Assembly: GCA_003415625.1 (NCBI GenBank) | Contig: PYIU01000005.1 | Coordinates: forward strand, 4,406,001 to 4,470,000 | Length of the DNA stretch: 64,000 nucleotides | Direction of reading: 5' to 3' | Source of the DNA: Aquanectria penicillioides | Lineage: Eukaryota > Ascomycota > Sordariomycetes > Hypocreales > Nectriaceae | Part shown: positions 34,190 to 45,756 of the stretch, in pieces | Layout of the letters: each line of letters starts with the position of its first letter | Numbering within the stretch: the stretch's first letter is position 1 | The notes under the pieces: model-generated | Seen by the model: the letters and a program-made list of their open reading frames with translations, nothing else | Told to the model about the DNA's origin: nothing | Database searches by the model: none | Program-made: the position numbers and the translations under genes

Positions 34190-36168
34190 CTAGCTAGTCG
34201 AACGACTCACACCCTTGGTAACCTTTTCCTGTTCCTCTAACGCACCCTCAACTATCATCTCAGCATCCTTATCAACTCCCGTTGCCTTCCTCTGCACGTT
34301 CCGCCATTCCATCGCCGCTGCGCCGAAGATAGTTAAGCACGACATGATCAACCCGACCCGAAACACCTCCCTAAGTGCCTCGTTATAGGCATAAATGGCT
34401 GTGGGCCTGATGGAATCCGGGAGCTGTGTGATGGTGGTAGCGCCCTGGCTGGAAAGAAACGATGCATCAAAACCAGGAATGTCTTTGAGCCGCTTTAGCA
34501 ACTGGGTGGCGAGCACGTTCTGGCCTACGCTGATAAAGATTGCACCGCCTAACAGCTGGCTGAAGAGCATGAGAGACGTTCCAATTGGGACATCATCTGT
34601 GGACAGCACGGTTTGCGCAGCAAGGTTGGGTGCCTGGAAAGAGTTCCCTAATCCCCATCCGAATAGCACCTGGTAGCCTATCCAGGCACCTCGCCCCGAA
34701 TCAACCTGCAGAGTGGTTAGGAAGCCGGCACCGATAGCCATGATGCACACGCCAATGATCAAAAATGGCGTGTAATAGCCAAGGCGGGATGTGAGCACGC
34801 CAGTTACAATTGAAGCCACCACCATGGCAAGAACCAAGGGGAGGAGTCGAATGCCGGAATCGATGGCCGAATTGCTTTTGATAGCTTGGAACCAGATGGG
34901 TAGGAAATAGATAAAGATTATCATCTGCGAGCCGATGCATAGTGTTGTGTAGAATCCGGCCAGAATACTGCGCTTAACGAAGATGCGCGGAGGGACTGTA
35001 GCAGTTGCTGGTTTGAGAATTTGCACCGTGATAAAGATAAGAAGGAAAACAGCAGAGAGGGTCAAAAGGAGGATTATCTGCCATGTATTCCACTATCATT
35101 GAGACAAAGTCAGCACTGCCTTCAAAGGTACTTTCAGTAGTAGACCGGGTAGACCTGAGAATCAGACGTACCGCATAGATTGAGCCTCCCCATTGCAGAG
35201 CAAGAAGCAGGCAAATAACACCGGGCATGAGCGCTCCTGTACCGAATAGATCCAACTGCAAGATCTTGGAAAAAAGCGGCAGCTTGGTTGAATCGCGATC
35301 TGGCACATTGAGAAGAAAGTAAATAAAGATGATAGCAACGCCTCCAAACGGCAGGTTAATGTAGAAGCACCAGCGCCAGGTAACTTCTGTGGTAAACACT
35401 CCACCTAGCAAAGGGCCTATAATGGAGGAGAGGCCAAATACAGCACCAAAGATTCCCTGGAACACAGGTCGCTGGTGCAGCGGGATAGCGTGTACAATAA
35501 CAACAAGCTACCAGACATGGCATCAGCGAGGCTCAGACACGCAGGGTCCAAGTAAATAGAGACTTTGTCATTTGTGTGCATAGGACAAGGGATCGTTTCT
35601 CTTACCGTGCCGGACATGATGCCCGCTGAACCGAGGCCAGCAGTTGCTCTGCCGAAGATGAATGCAACAGAATTTGGCGCTGCTCCACAAATTGCTGAAC
35701 CAATCTCAAAAAGCAGGATGGCGGATAGGAAGGTGAACTTGACACTGAAAAAGGTGTAGATCTTGCCAAAGAGCAGCTGAAAGGCGCAGTTTGTGAGCAG
35801 GTAGGCGCTCCCGTACCAACCTATATCCGTCACCGAATGAAAGTCGTCGGTGATCTGTGGTATGGCTGTGGAGATGACGAGACGATCCTGGCCTAGATGT
35901 CAGTTGGGCAGCGGAGGTTGTGTTGTCGAGCAACAAGATAGCTACGAAATAGACACTAATGGGACAGACTCACCAATGCCACCAAAAACATGTTCGCGAA
36001 GACCGCTAGGATTAATAGGGCCAGTTTCATCCCTGTGGGATATACGTCTTCAGCCAGTGTGGTTGAAGTTTCTTCAACTTTTGTGTTGGATGCTTCACTG
36101 CTATTAACAACCGTGTCTATGTGGACGCCAGAGGCAACCGACTCGGCGGGCTGTCGTGTTTGTGCCAT
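34190..36168 (-). CDS. MFS exporter, DHA2 family (14-helix drug:H+ antiporter type)
   Basis: Four exons, 36168-35974, 35887-35606, 35507-35172 and 35092-34190, with introns of 86, 98 and 79 nt, all phase 0, give 571 residues. The cytosolic N-terminus is followed by helix 1 ending [21 protein letters not shown] (motif D1 of DHA2 transporters), then [24 protein letters not shown], the motif C region [45 protein letters not shown] and FNPFDP-like loops up to VSIG-like helix 13 ([22 protein letters not shown]). DHA2 members export toxic metabolites, azoles or mycotoxins; the substrate here is not knowable. It is the last intact gene before the AT-rich block. Its start codon is only 103 bp from the duplicated sequence at the block's edge. 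No coding defect seen. Confidence 0.92.
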
Positions 36169-36270
36169 AGCGGCTGGTAGTCTGTAGAGATGGATGTTCT
36201 ATGAAATGTAGAGTGATGAGCCATTGCTGTAAGTTAATAATACTTTGGCTAGCCTTGTTGATTAGATGTG

Positions 36271-36546
36271 TTAAACCCGAGGTATCGTGTACACAGGGAA
36301 ACATCAATACGCACTTCGGATCATGGAAACGAAGCTCGAATTGATTGGATGAAAGTCATGTGAATACAATGTAGCTCTATTAGGTCTAGCGCAGCCCGAC
36401 CCCTCTTGTTAAACCCAAGGTATCATGCACACAGGGAAATATCAGTACGCACTTTGGATTATAGAAATGAAGCTTAAAATGATTGGATAAAAGTTATATG
36501 AATATACTATAGCTCTATTAGGTTTAGTGCAGCCTAACCCCTCTTT
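36271..36546. repeat. 138 bp tandem duplication at the edge of the AT-rich block
   Basis: Copy 1 is 36271-36408 and copy 2 is 36409-36546, head to tail with no gap and no indel. They differ at roughly 20 positions, nearly all transitions, and in nearly all of these the inner copy (toward the AT block) carries T or A where the outer copy has C or G. Copy 1 lies in the promoter region of the DHA2 exporter. The pattern is that of RIP acting mostly on one copy. Confidence 0.85.
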
Positions 36547-38600
36547 TAGAGCCTAAGCAATAAAGTAAGGCTAAAAAGAATAGGCAAAAGACATATAATT
36601 ATATAATTAATTTAATTTAATAATTAAAAGTCTTAAAGCTATACTTATTTATATAGCTATAACTATTTAATTAAGCATTAAGCTTTAAAAGCAAGAAATA
36701 AACTTTATATTTTAATTCTAAACTAAATATATAAAATAATTTTAAAGATCTATATCTTTAATCACTTAAACAATTAAAAGACCTTTAAATAAAGCTATAA
36801 AGTAAAAATTATAGTAAAATAAATTAAAAAGCTTAAAATTCTTAAAAATCTTTATTAATTTAAAATTACTTAAATTTTTAAGCTTATAATATTTATTTCT
36901 ATAAAATACTATATAAAAGAAAGAACTAAAGCTAAAAGCTTAATAATAAAATTTATTTAATTAAAATATTAAATAATTATAATAATAAAGTTATTTTTTA
37001 AAGATTAAAAACTATTAAAATATAAGTTTATAATATTTTACTATAATTAAGAAAAATATAAAATTAAAGTAAATAAAATTTATAATATTTTTAATTAAAT
37101 AATAAAAAAATGTAATAAAGTTATATAATAAATGCAGCTAAATAGGCTAATAAAATACCAGTCTTTTAATAATAAAATTAAAGCTTAAAGAGCTTTAATC
37201 CTTAATGCTATATTGCAATTAAATAAGTATAACTATAAGTAAACTATAGGTAAGCTCTAGCTAAAGGTTAAGGACTTACTTATAGGTTTCTAGCATTATA
37301 ATTATTTCTCTCTCTTTATAGCACTATTCTTAGCAATAAAGAATTGCTATAGTTTATTTATTGCTCTATATAAGTTTTATACTAAAGTAGGTCTTCTATT
37401 AGTCTATTAGTTAATACTGGCTATTATAGCTATAGTATTGCTTTATATTATTTATTTATTTCTATTGCCTACTTTTTATTAGTATTTCTCTTTCTTTTCT
37501 TTTATATATTTTTTTATTTTAATATATATTTTCTCTATTCCCCCTTTTATAATAACTTTATTCCTTTTAGTATATTATTATATTATAATTATTCTTTATT
37601 TTGCTTTTTCTTCTTTTAAGCTTTATTATTATTTTACCTATAATGCTACTCTTTACTATTGCTATTTATATTTATAAAAATGCTAAAAAGTCTATTTGCT
37701 TTTTGTATATTGCTACTTACTTTATTAATAGGAACTAATATATATATTACTTCTATACTATTAATAAAGTAGATTTTAATGCCCTAAAGGCTAGGCCTTT
37801 TGCCTAAAAATCTATTAAATTTATATTACTTCTATATAAATTCTTTAATGCTTTCTCTATTTAATATAAATAATATAGTGCTTATAGTAATATTTATACT
37901 ATATATATAATATCCTTTAATCTTATATTAATTTCCTTTTGCTTTTTTTTTATTTTTAGTTATTAATCTTTTAGGTCTAGCCCCTTTATTAAAATTATAG
38001 CTTATATTAATAAAGTTAATTAACTTTATTAATATATTAAAATGCTTATAGCTATTAATATTAAAAATAAAAACGCTAAGCAAAAGGCTAAAAAAAGAGA
38101 TAAATATCCCTATCTTTTTATTTATTTTATATATACTTATTTTATAAATCTTACTATTAATTTATATACTGCCTTTACTATAATAAAAGTTGCTTACTAT
38201 TAAGCTTATAGCCTAGTCAGTTCTGCCTTTAAGTATATAATTATATATATTCTTTCCTTAAATTACCTTAAGTTTTATTAATAATTCTCTACTTTATTAA
38301 AGTGCTAAAACTGCCTATTATAATTATATTATAAAGTATTACTATCTTTTTATTATTTTCTATTTTACCTTTAGCTTTTTTACTATATATATATACTTTC
38401 TTTTCTTTATTCTTTTAGTTTTATTAATCTTTTTTTTTATTTTTAAAATACTATTATTTATACTTATTAAAAGTAAATATAAGAACTCTACCCTTAGACT
38501 TATAACTGCTTATAGCTATCCTAAACTACCTTTAAAATGTTTAAAACTACAATTAATTAATTCCTTATGCTAGGCTACCTTTAGATACAATAGTGCATTA
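36547..38600. other. AT-rich RIP-like sequence, no gene
   Basis: Extremely AT-rich; no open frame survives. I could not read any element through the mutations here. It may contain the 5' part of the LINE that follows or an older repeat. Confidence 0.6.
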
Positions 38601-41600
38601 AAAGCATAGCATTAATACTATAGCCCTTTTAATAGTTATTAATTTAAAAAGATATAGCATTAAAAACAGCTAATATAATCCCCTTTTTACTGCTAGCTAA
38701 TATAGCAATACATTTAAAATAAATAAAGCAATAGAAGCCAATAAAAGCCTTATAATTAATAAAAATAAAGAAGCCTATAAAGCTATTATTAAGATTGTTT
38801 TATTTTACCTCCTTAAAGCAGTTTAAAAGGTATTTTAAACCTATACTAATGCATATAAAATGCATTTTTACCTTCCCTTTAAGACTAATATAACCCCTAA
38901 AGAGAGACTTATTAATAAAATTACTGCTGCTATAATAACTGCTATTATTATAGCAGTAATAGCTACTTTAGCTAATTTAGGCCCTTTTTCTTTTTAGTTA
39001 ATGCAATAGTTTTATGTATTAGTTCTTTTATATAGCTTTATACCTATAAATACTAAACCTAATAAGTATATAATATATAATTGCATTAAGCATAAAGTTA
39101 CTATTTATATTAAAGATACCCTTAAGGATATTAAAAACTGCACTTTAATAGAAACTATATAATTAATAAATTAAGTCTATAGTAATTTCTATATAGTTGC
39201 AATATACTGCCTTCTTAATAGAGATATAATCCTTACCTTCTTTACCTTAAAATAAGCTAAAGCCTTTTATAAGGAAGGATAGATAGCTATTATATTTAGG
39301 AATAATGCCCTTTTAGCTTTTTTAACCTTTATTATTTTAATAAAGGGAATTTAAATTAAATCTATTTTTAATAATATAAATAAATTTATTAAAACTATTA
39401 ATAATATTAATACCTTAAGAGTTAGTAAAGTAAAGCCTACTTAAGCCTAAAATAGTAATGCAATAAAAATAAACTTAATTCTTTATATTTTATTAATTAA
39501 AAAAGCTAATAGCCTATATAATAATAGGCTATTTTTTAATATTAAACTCTATAATTATAAACCCTTTAATAAAGGATTAAAACTTACTTAATACTTTTAA
39601 TATTATAAGTATAATTATATTGTAAAAAACTATTAATCTACCTTAATTTATAGCTAATATAGTAGCTTAATATATAATAATTACTTTATTAAAAAAGGAG
39701 AAATCCCTTATTGCTACACTCTATATTATAAAGACTATTTAGCCTAAAGCTATATTTATTTTATAGTAAAAAAGCATTAAATTTATATAAAAAAAGATAC
39801 TATAAATAACTAATAAAATATAAAGAATGCACTTTAATATAGTAAAATATCCCCTATATACAATAGAATAGCTTCTTTAGAAACCCCCTTTTTATAGCTC
39901 CCCCCTCTATTAAAAGAGTTAGCTAACCTTTAGGCTTTATAAATAAATAATACTATACTTTATTTAATACTTTCCCTTCCTTTAGTGCCTATACTTTATT
40001 ATTACTATTTATTAAATTAACCCCCCTACTTATATTTAATTAATATAGGTTCTATTCTAAAATATATATTACTGCCTTAAGTTAATCTATTAGGCACTAT
40101 ATGCCTATAATAGATATAATGCAATTGCACTTTTAAAATTAGCTAAAAACTAAAGGACTAATGCTTTAGTAAACCCTAAAAGATTAAACTATACTATAAT
40201 CTACTATTTAAGCTATATAGCTCTCTATATATATAAATAATATAAATTAAAAACCTAAATCTATTAGATTAAGGAAGATTGAGCTAATATTAATTTTAAT
40301 TACTGCTATATAAAAATAATTATAGTATATAACCCTTTAAAAGGCAAGAGAAACTTAAAAGTAATGCATACTTTAGCCAGCCTTACCCTAGCCCCTTAAA
40401 CAATTATAATTAAAGACTTTAATCTATATTATTTAATTTAGGACTGCTATAGTAAAACTACTTTATATAGCCTAGCCTTTTTAATAGAGATGCAATAGCT
40501 AAATATAGCTTTAATAACTTTCTATAGAATAATAACCTAAAAAGCAAGCAATATTAAGAATAGTACCTTTAATTTAATTTAGGCCTTAAAGAATAGCTAT
40601 ATTATTTATTTAGGCCTTAATTATAACTTAAATAGCTTTAACTATATTTTATAGTAAATATATATTAGGCCCTTTATAGATATACTGCCTTCCTTTCTAT
40701 TAGACCTTTAGCCTATAGTATTTAACTAATATATAATAAACCTTAAAAAGGCTAAACTTAAAGTATAAGTTACTTTTTGCTAGACTTTTAATAAAATAAC
40801 CTTTATATAATAATTAAAATAGGCAGTTAAATAGCTAACCTAAAGACTATATTAAATTGCTTAATATATTACCTTAATATAAAGGCAACTTAAGCCTAAC
40901 TATAATAATTAATAGAATTAATCTATTATAAAGGCTATTTATTAACTTAAATAAGCATAAAGATATATATAATATAATAATATAGTGGCTAATTAGCTAA
41001 AACTATAAGAAGTAGGCAATAAGCAAAAGGCTTATATAGCTAGGGCTAAATAAGTAGCTTAATGCAATATTCTATTTAAAGCTAAAATAAAAAAAGGTAT
41101 AAATAGCTAAAAGAAACTTTAGAACTTAAAAAGATAGATATAACTCTAAAGTAGTATTGCTTTAGCCCTATTATAGCTCCCTTCTTTTAACTGCCTTAAG
41201 TAAGATTTCTTAGCTATAAGCTATATTAAAAAGGCAATTATATTAATAAAATGCTTTTTCCTTAAACTTTAGGCAAATAACTAAAATATTAAATCTATTA
41301 TAATAGACCTTATAATATAATCTATAGATATAAACTAAATGCTATAAAATGCTAAGAACTTAATATAAAATTGCATTAAACTTTATAAATTAATATACTT
41401 ACTCTTTAAAATCTAGTTATAAAAAGCTTTTAATAGTAATAGATTCTCTATTGGCTTCCTTAAGGTATATAGCAAGCCCTTTTTAAAAGCCTTTATTATT
41501 ATTATTAATATAAGCATTATATTTAAGCACTTTTTATATTGCTTTTACTATATAATTATTATTATTATTTTTAAACTAAATAAAATAATAGCCTAAAAAT

Positions 41601-43320
41601 ATATAGCATTTAAATAAAGATCTATTTTCTTTTTTAATATTATTAGTAAAGTAATAAAGTTAATAATAGCCTAATAAATAGCAATAATAGCTAAAAACCT
41701 AAATATACTTTTTAATAATTAAATAAAAAATAGACCTTAAAGGTCTATTAAGCTTGCCTTTATAGTTATAGTAAAAGCAGTATATATAGTGTAGGCCTAT
41801 AGTAAAATAGTATTACTTCTTTAATTAAACTTTACTATAGCCTTTAATTTAATTAATTATAAAAGGCTTATTGTTACTTTCTATAATTAAGGCTATTTAT
41901 AATAGTTATTAATCTAGCTTTTTAGCTATTTATTTAAGTGTTTAATATATCTTTAGTTTAATAGTAAGTCCTTTAAACTCTATAGCATTAAAGTTAAGGT
42001 TCTATAGGGATTGCTACTTTTCTTTATTCTTTTTATTCTATTTATATTAAGGCTTTATATAGGGCTTAATAAAGTTCTTAAAATTATAATAATTAAATTT
42101 ATTAATAATATAAATATATTTATATTTAGGAAAGATATAATAGAGACTTAAGTCTAACTTAAAACTATATAGATAGTATATGCATTTTAGGCCTTTACTA
42201 ATAGTATAACCTTTAAATCTATTAAAGCCTAGCTTCTTTATTTTTTTTATTAATACTAAAGGTATTAAGTTTAATTAACCCTTACCTATAATATAATCTA
42301 ACTATAGGAATTATACTATTTCCTTAAATTATAGCTATATAAAAAACTGCTTTAAGGCTTATATATCTTTAAGCTTAAAGGAAAACTTAAGCGCTAAAGG
42401 CAGGCTCTTACTGCCCTTATAGCAAGTATATAAAGAGTAAACCTTAAGGCTGCTTATATAATATATATATATATAATTAAATCTATAATTGCCTATAGTG
42501 CTAGTATATATTATTCCCTAATAAAAAGGGGTAGCAATCTAAAAGGGATTGCTAAAGCTTTATTAATTAAATAAATATAAGCCCTTTATATTATTAAAGG
42601 AGGCTATAAAGCCACTTTAATTAAACTATTAAAAAGCAAGCTTAAAATCCCTCTATTAAATATATACCTTAATAAACAATTTGCTTAGTTTTAAGGCTAG
42701 CTTTAAACTTAAGGCATTAAAAGACTTATTCTTTTTGCAATTATATTAGTAATGCATTAAATCTACTATTATTACTATAATAGCCCTTAATATAAATTAA
42801 TATAGAAATATAAAGAATGGCTTATTAATTAGCTCTTTAATAGAAAATATAAAAAAGATTAAAAATTAATTAAAAATTAAGTATTAGCTAACTAAAGGTA
42901 TTAATAGAAATAAGCTAAATATAAGTCTTATAAATAGTATATTAATAATAAAATAAAGGCAGTTAAAATCTTTTTATTTTATATAAAGAAGAAAACTATT
43001 TATTTATATAAAGGACTTAAGAAGTATAAAAGCTTTTTACTTACCTAAATGTAAATAAAATGCATTAAACTCTAAAGTTTCCTTTTTTAAAAAAAGGTCC
43101 TTAAAGTAAGTATACCTTAATGCTAATATAAAAACGCTATTAAAATAGTTAGCTATATTATATTATATTGCTTACTTTACTTAAGCTAAAGGAAAACTCT
43201 ATTTAATTTACTTTATAATCTCTTTAAGCTTAAGTAATATCTATTTAAAGCCTAAACTATATACTACCTTATTAAATAATTAGCCTATTTATATATTATA
43301 CTATACTATAAGCTAGCTAT
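38600..43320 (+). mobile_element. Dead Tad-type LINE (non-LTR retrotransposon), RIP-degraded
   Basis: Plus-strand reading through stops recovers the ordered parts of an ascomycete Tad-like LINE. ORF1/gag at about 38900-39800 ends with a CCHC knuckle in which Cys codons have become Tyr (YYKYNYIVKNY near 39600). An endonuclease follows at about 40390-40700 (KDFNLYYLI, usual form GDFNLHHP; then NSTFNLI and YIIYLGLNYNLNS). The reverse transcriptase lies at about 41730-42140 (IKNRPKRSIKLA, INYKRLIVTFYN, VLXGLLLFFILFI, then FINNINIF where FADDTN-like residues are expected). Then comes the linker SASIYYSLI...IIKGGYKATLIKLL at about 42490-42630, and a last knuckle region at about 43100. Many TAA/TAG stops interrupt every domain. 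Exact ends not resolved. Confidence 0.75.
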
Positions 43321-44495
43321 TAAGCTATATTTAATTTAAAATATATTTATTTTTATATTGCCCTTGCCTTTTAATAACTCTTTTATTTAAGTACTTTAAC
43401 CCCTTTATTAAAAGGGAAGTTAATATATTTAAAAAAACCCCTTTTAAAAAGGGGAAAAAAACTAGCCTATTATATAAATAATATACTAAAGCCTACTCCT
43501 TTTAATAGCTAGATCTTTACTTTAGCTCTATTTAAACTCTATCTTTATTTACTATTGCATTTAATCTATACTTATTTAATTTAATAATACTATTTACTTT
43601 AAGTTTATATCCTTCTTAAGAGATATAAGATCTATTTTATTCTTTTTACTATTTCCCTTTTTATTCTTCTTTTTATTATTTTTCTCTTTATTTTCTTTAT
43701 CCTTAAGCCCTCCTTACTTTAATCCCCCTTTAACTTTACTTAAGCTTAAGCTATTGCTTAAAGAGTTATATTAAACTTTAGTCTTTACTATTAATATTAG
43801 CCAATATAAATCTATACTAAAATTAATACTATTTATTTCTACTATTGCTTTTAGGTGCTATTTATCCTTAAGCAGCCTTAGCCCCTTTAATTAAAGAAAG
43901 CAATATAGCTATTAAGCTTTTAAAAGCTATAGCTATATAATTAACTCTATTAATTAGCTTATAAAGCTAATTAATATTAAGACCTATAGTTAGAACTATA
44001 AGTATAGCTTAAAAGTGCATTTAAATTGCCTTTCTTTTAGCCTAAATAGCCTTAATTCCTAATTGCTAAAGCTTTTCTTTTTATAATTTATATTAGTATT
44101 ATACTTATAGTAAAACTAAATTAAGCTATATTTACTATAGCTATTCCTTTTTATAAAGCTACTATTAATATATAGGTATTAGCCTTTATTTAGTATAGTA
44201 ATAGCTTATATAGCTTATATATATAGGCATAAGCTATATAGCTATTAGCTTTAGTATCTATTAATAGTTAGTTTTTTATAGCTATAAAGAATAGAAACTA
44301 TATATTAGTTTAGTTTTAGTATAAATTATTCTTTTTATTTTTTGCTATTTATATAATATATATAAAATAGAGTAGATCCTATACTGCCCTTAAGGTTAGT
44401 ATAGTACCCCTTACTTTAGTATAGCTAGCTTAATATTTTAATATTTATTAATATTAGTAAAAATGCTATTTATAGCTATATTAAATATATACTGC

Positions 44496-44586
<91 letters not shown>

Positions 44587-45453
44587 ATTATTATTATTAT
44601 TATTATTATAATTATTATTTTTAGCTATATACAATTAGTATAAAATAGCAATAAAAATAGCAATTAGCACTTATATAAATTAAGTATTCTATATAAATAA
44701 TATATTAGTAAAGCACTTACTTAAAGGCAATAGAAAGCTTTTATAGAGATATATAAAGAAGAAAGAAAAGGAAAGAAATTAAGTGTATCTATAAAGATTA
44801 AGAAATAATAATAATAGCACTTAAATAGCTAGTAGCTAGCTGGCCGCTAGCTAATAGCATTAAAACAGCACCCCATTCCTTATAATAGGCCTATAGTATA
44901 AATAATTTAGGCCTATTATAGGCCCTACTTTTACTTTATTTATTAACCCTACAATTAGGTAAATAGAATATTTTAATAATAGCATTAAACTAACTTTTAA
45001 TTTAATGCTTTTCTATAAGGGACCTATATTAGGTTTAATATTGTATTAAATAAAGGTTTTTATTCTATTAATATAGTTTTTTCCTTTATTTATATAGTAT
45101 AGAAGCACTATTTACTTTATAGGTCTATAAAGTATTAATAAATAAATAAATATTAATAAGCTAGTTATTAAATACTTATATTTAAAGTTTTTTTAAATAA
45201 CTTTTAATAATTACTTTATTTTTATTATTTTTTTTTTATATTTTTAATTATCTTTAAATATTATTTTATTTATTTTTTAATTTTAATATATATATAAATA
45301 GCTTATATACTTTTAAATAGTTTTAATAATTTTCTTTATTAATATTTAATAATTTATAATAAAGTCTTTTAATTAATAATATTATACTTTTATATTTTTT
45401 AGGGTTTACTTCTTTTTTATATTTTATACTTTTTATTTTTATTTTTATTATAG
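43321..45453. other. AT-rich spacer between the two retroelements
   Basis: No gene. It holds a C4/G4 hairpin at about 43437-43455, the ATT microsatellite (listed separately), and a small patch at about 44829-44882 that keeps CpA, TpG and CpG and includes an 8 bp inverted repeat (44833-44840 with 44846-44853). Confidence 0.6.
44496..44619. repeat. ATT microsatellite, about 124 bp
   Basis: An almost pure ATT/TTA trinucleotide run, broken at three places by an extra A (ATAATT) near 44551, 44584 and 44609. It lies between the LINE and the gypsy element. Confidence 0.95.
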
Positions 45454-45756
45454 TTTATTTATTCTATTATAAGTAATATTAAAAGTAACAGTTTTAATAA
45501 TAAAACTATTATATTACTTATCTTACAGTTATACTAAAAAGTATATATATAGGCTCTATAGTTATATTAGAATTAATAGCTTAGCTATAAGTAATAATTA
45601 ATTGTATATTAAACTCTATTTAATTTATATTTTAAGACTATTATAATAATAAATCTTAAGGTATAAATATATTTATAAATTATTAATCTTTATTTAAGAG
45701 ATATAAAGGCTAACTATTTAAAAGTAATATCTATTATATAATTTATATATATAATA
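45454..45756 (-). repeat. Left LTR (3' LTR of the minus-strand gypsy element)
   Basis: 303 bp direct copy of 55361-55663, with no indel. About thirty differences, all but two transitions, in both directions. Exact ends are uncertain by about 10 bp because TG...CA termini have been mutated. Confidence 0.85.

Noticed and set aside
11000..36300. A classical secondary-metabolite cluster, suggested by a Zn2Cys6 regulator, MFS transporters and LaeA-like genes
   Set aside because: No backbone synthase and several genes of primary nitrogen metabolism in between.
44496..44619. CRISPR-like or telomeric repeat array
   Set aside because: It is a simple ATT microsatellite; no spacers, and the fungal telomere unit TTAGGG is not repeated.
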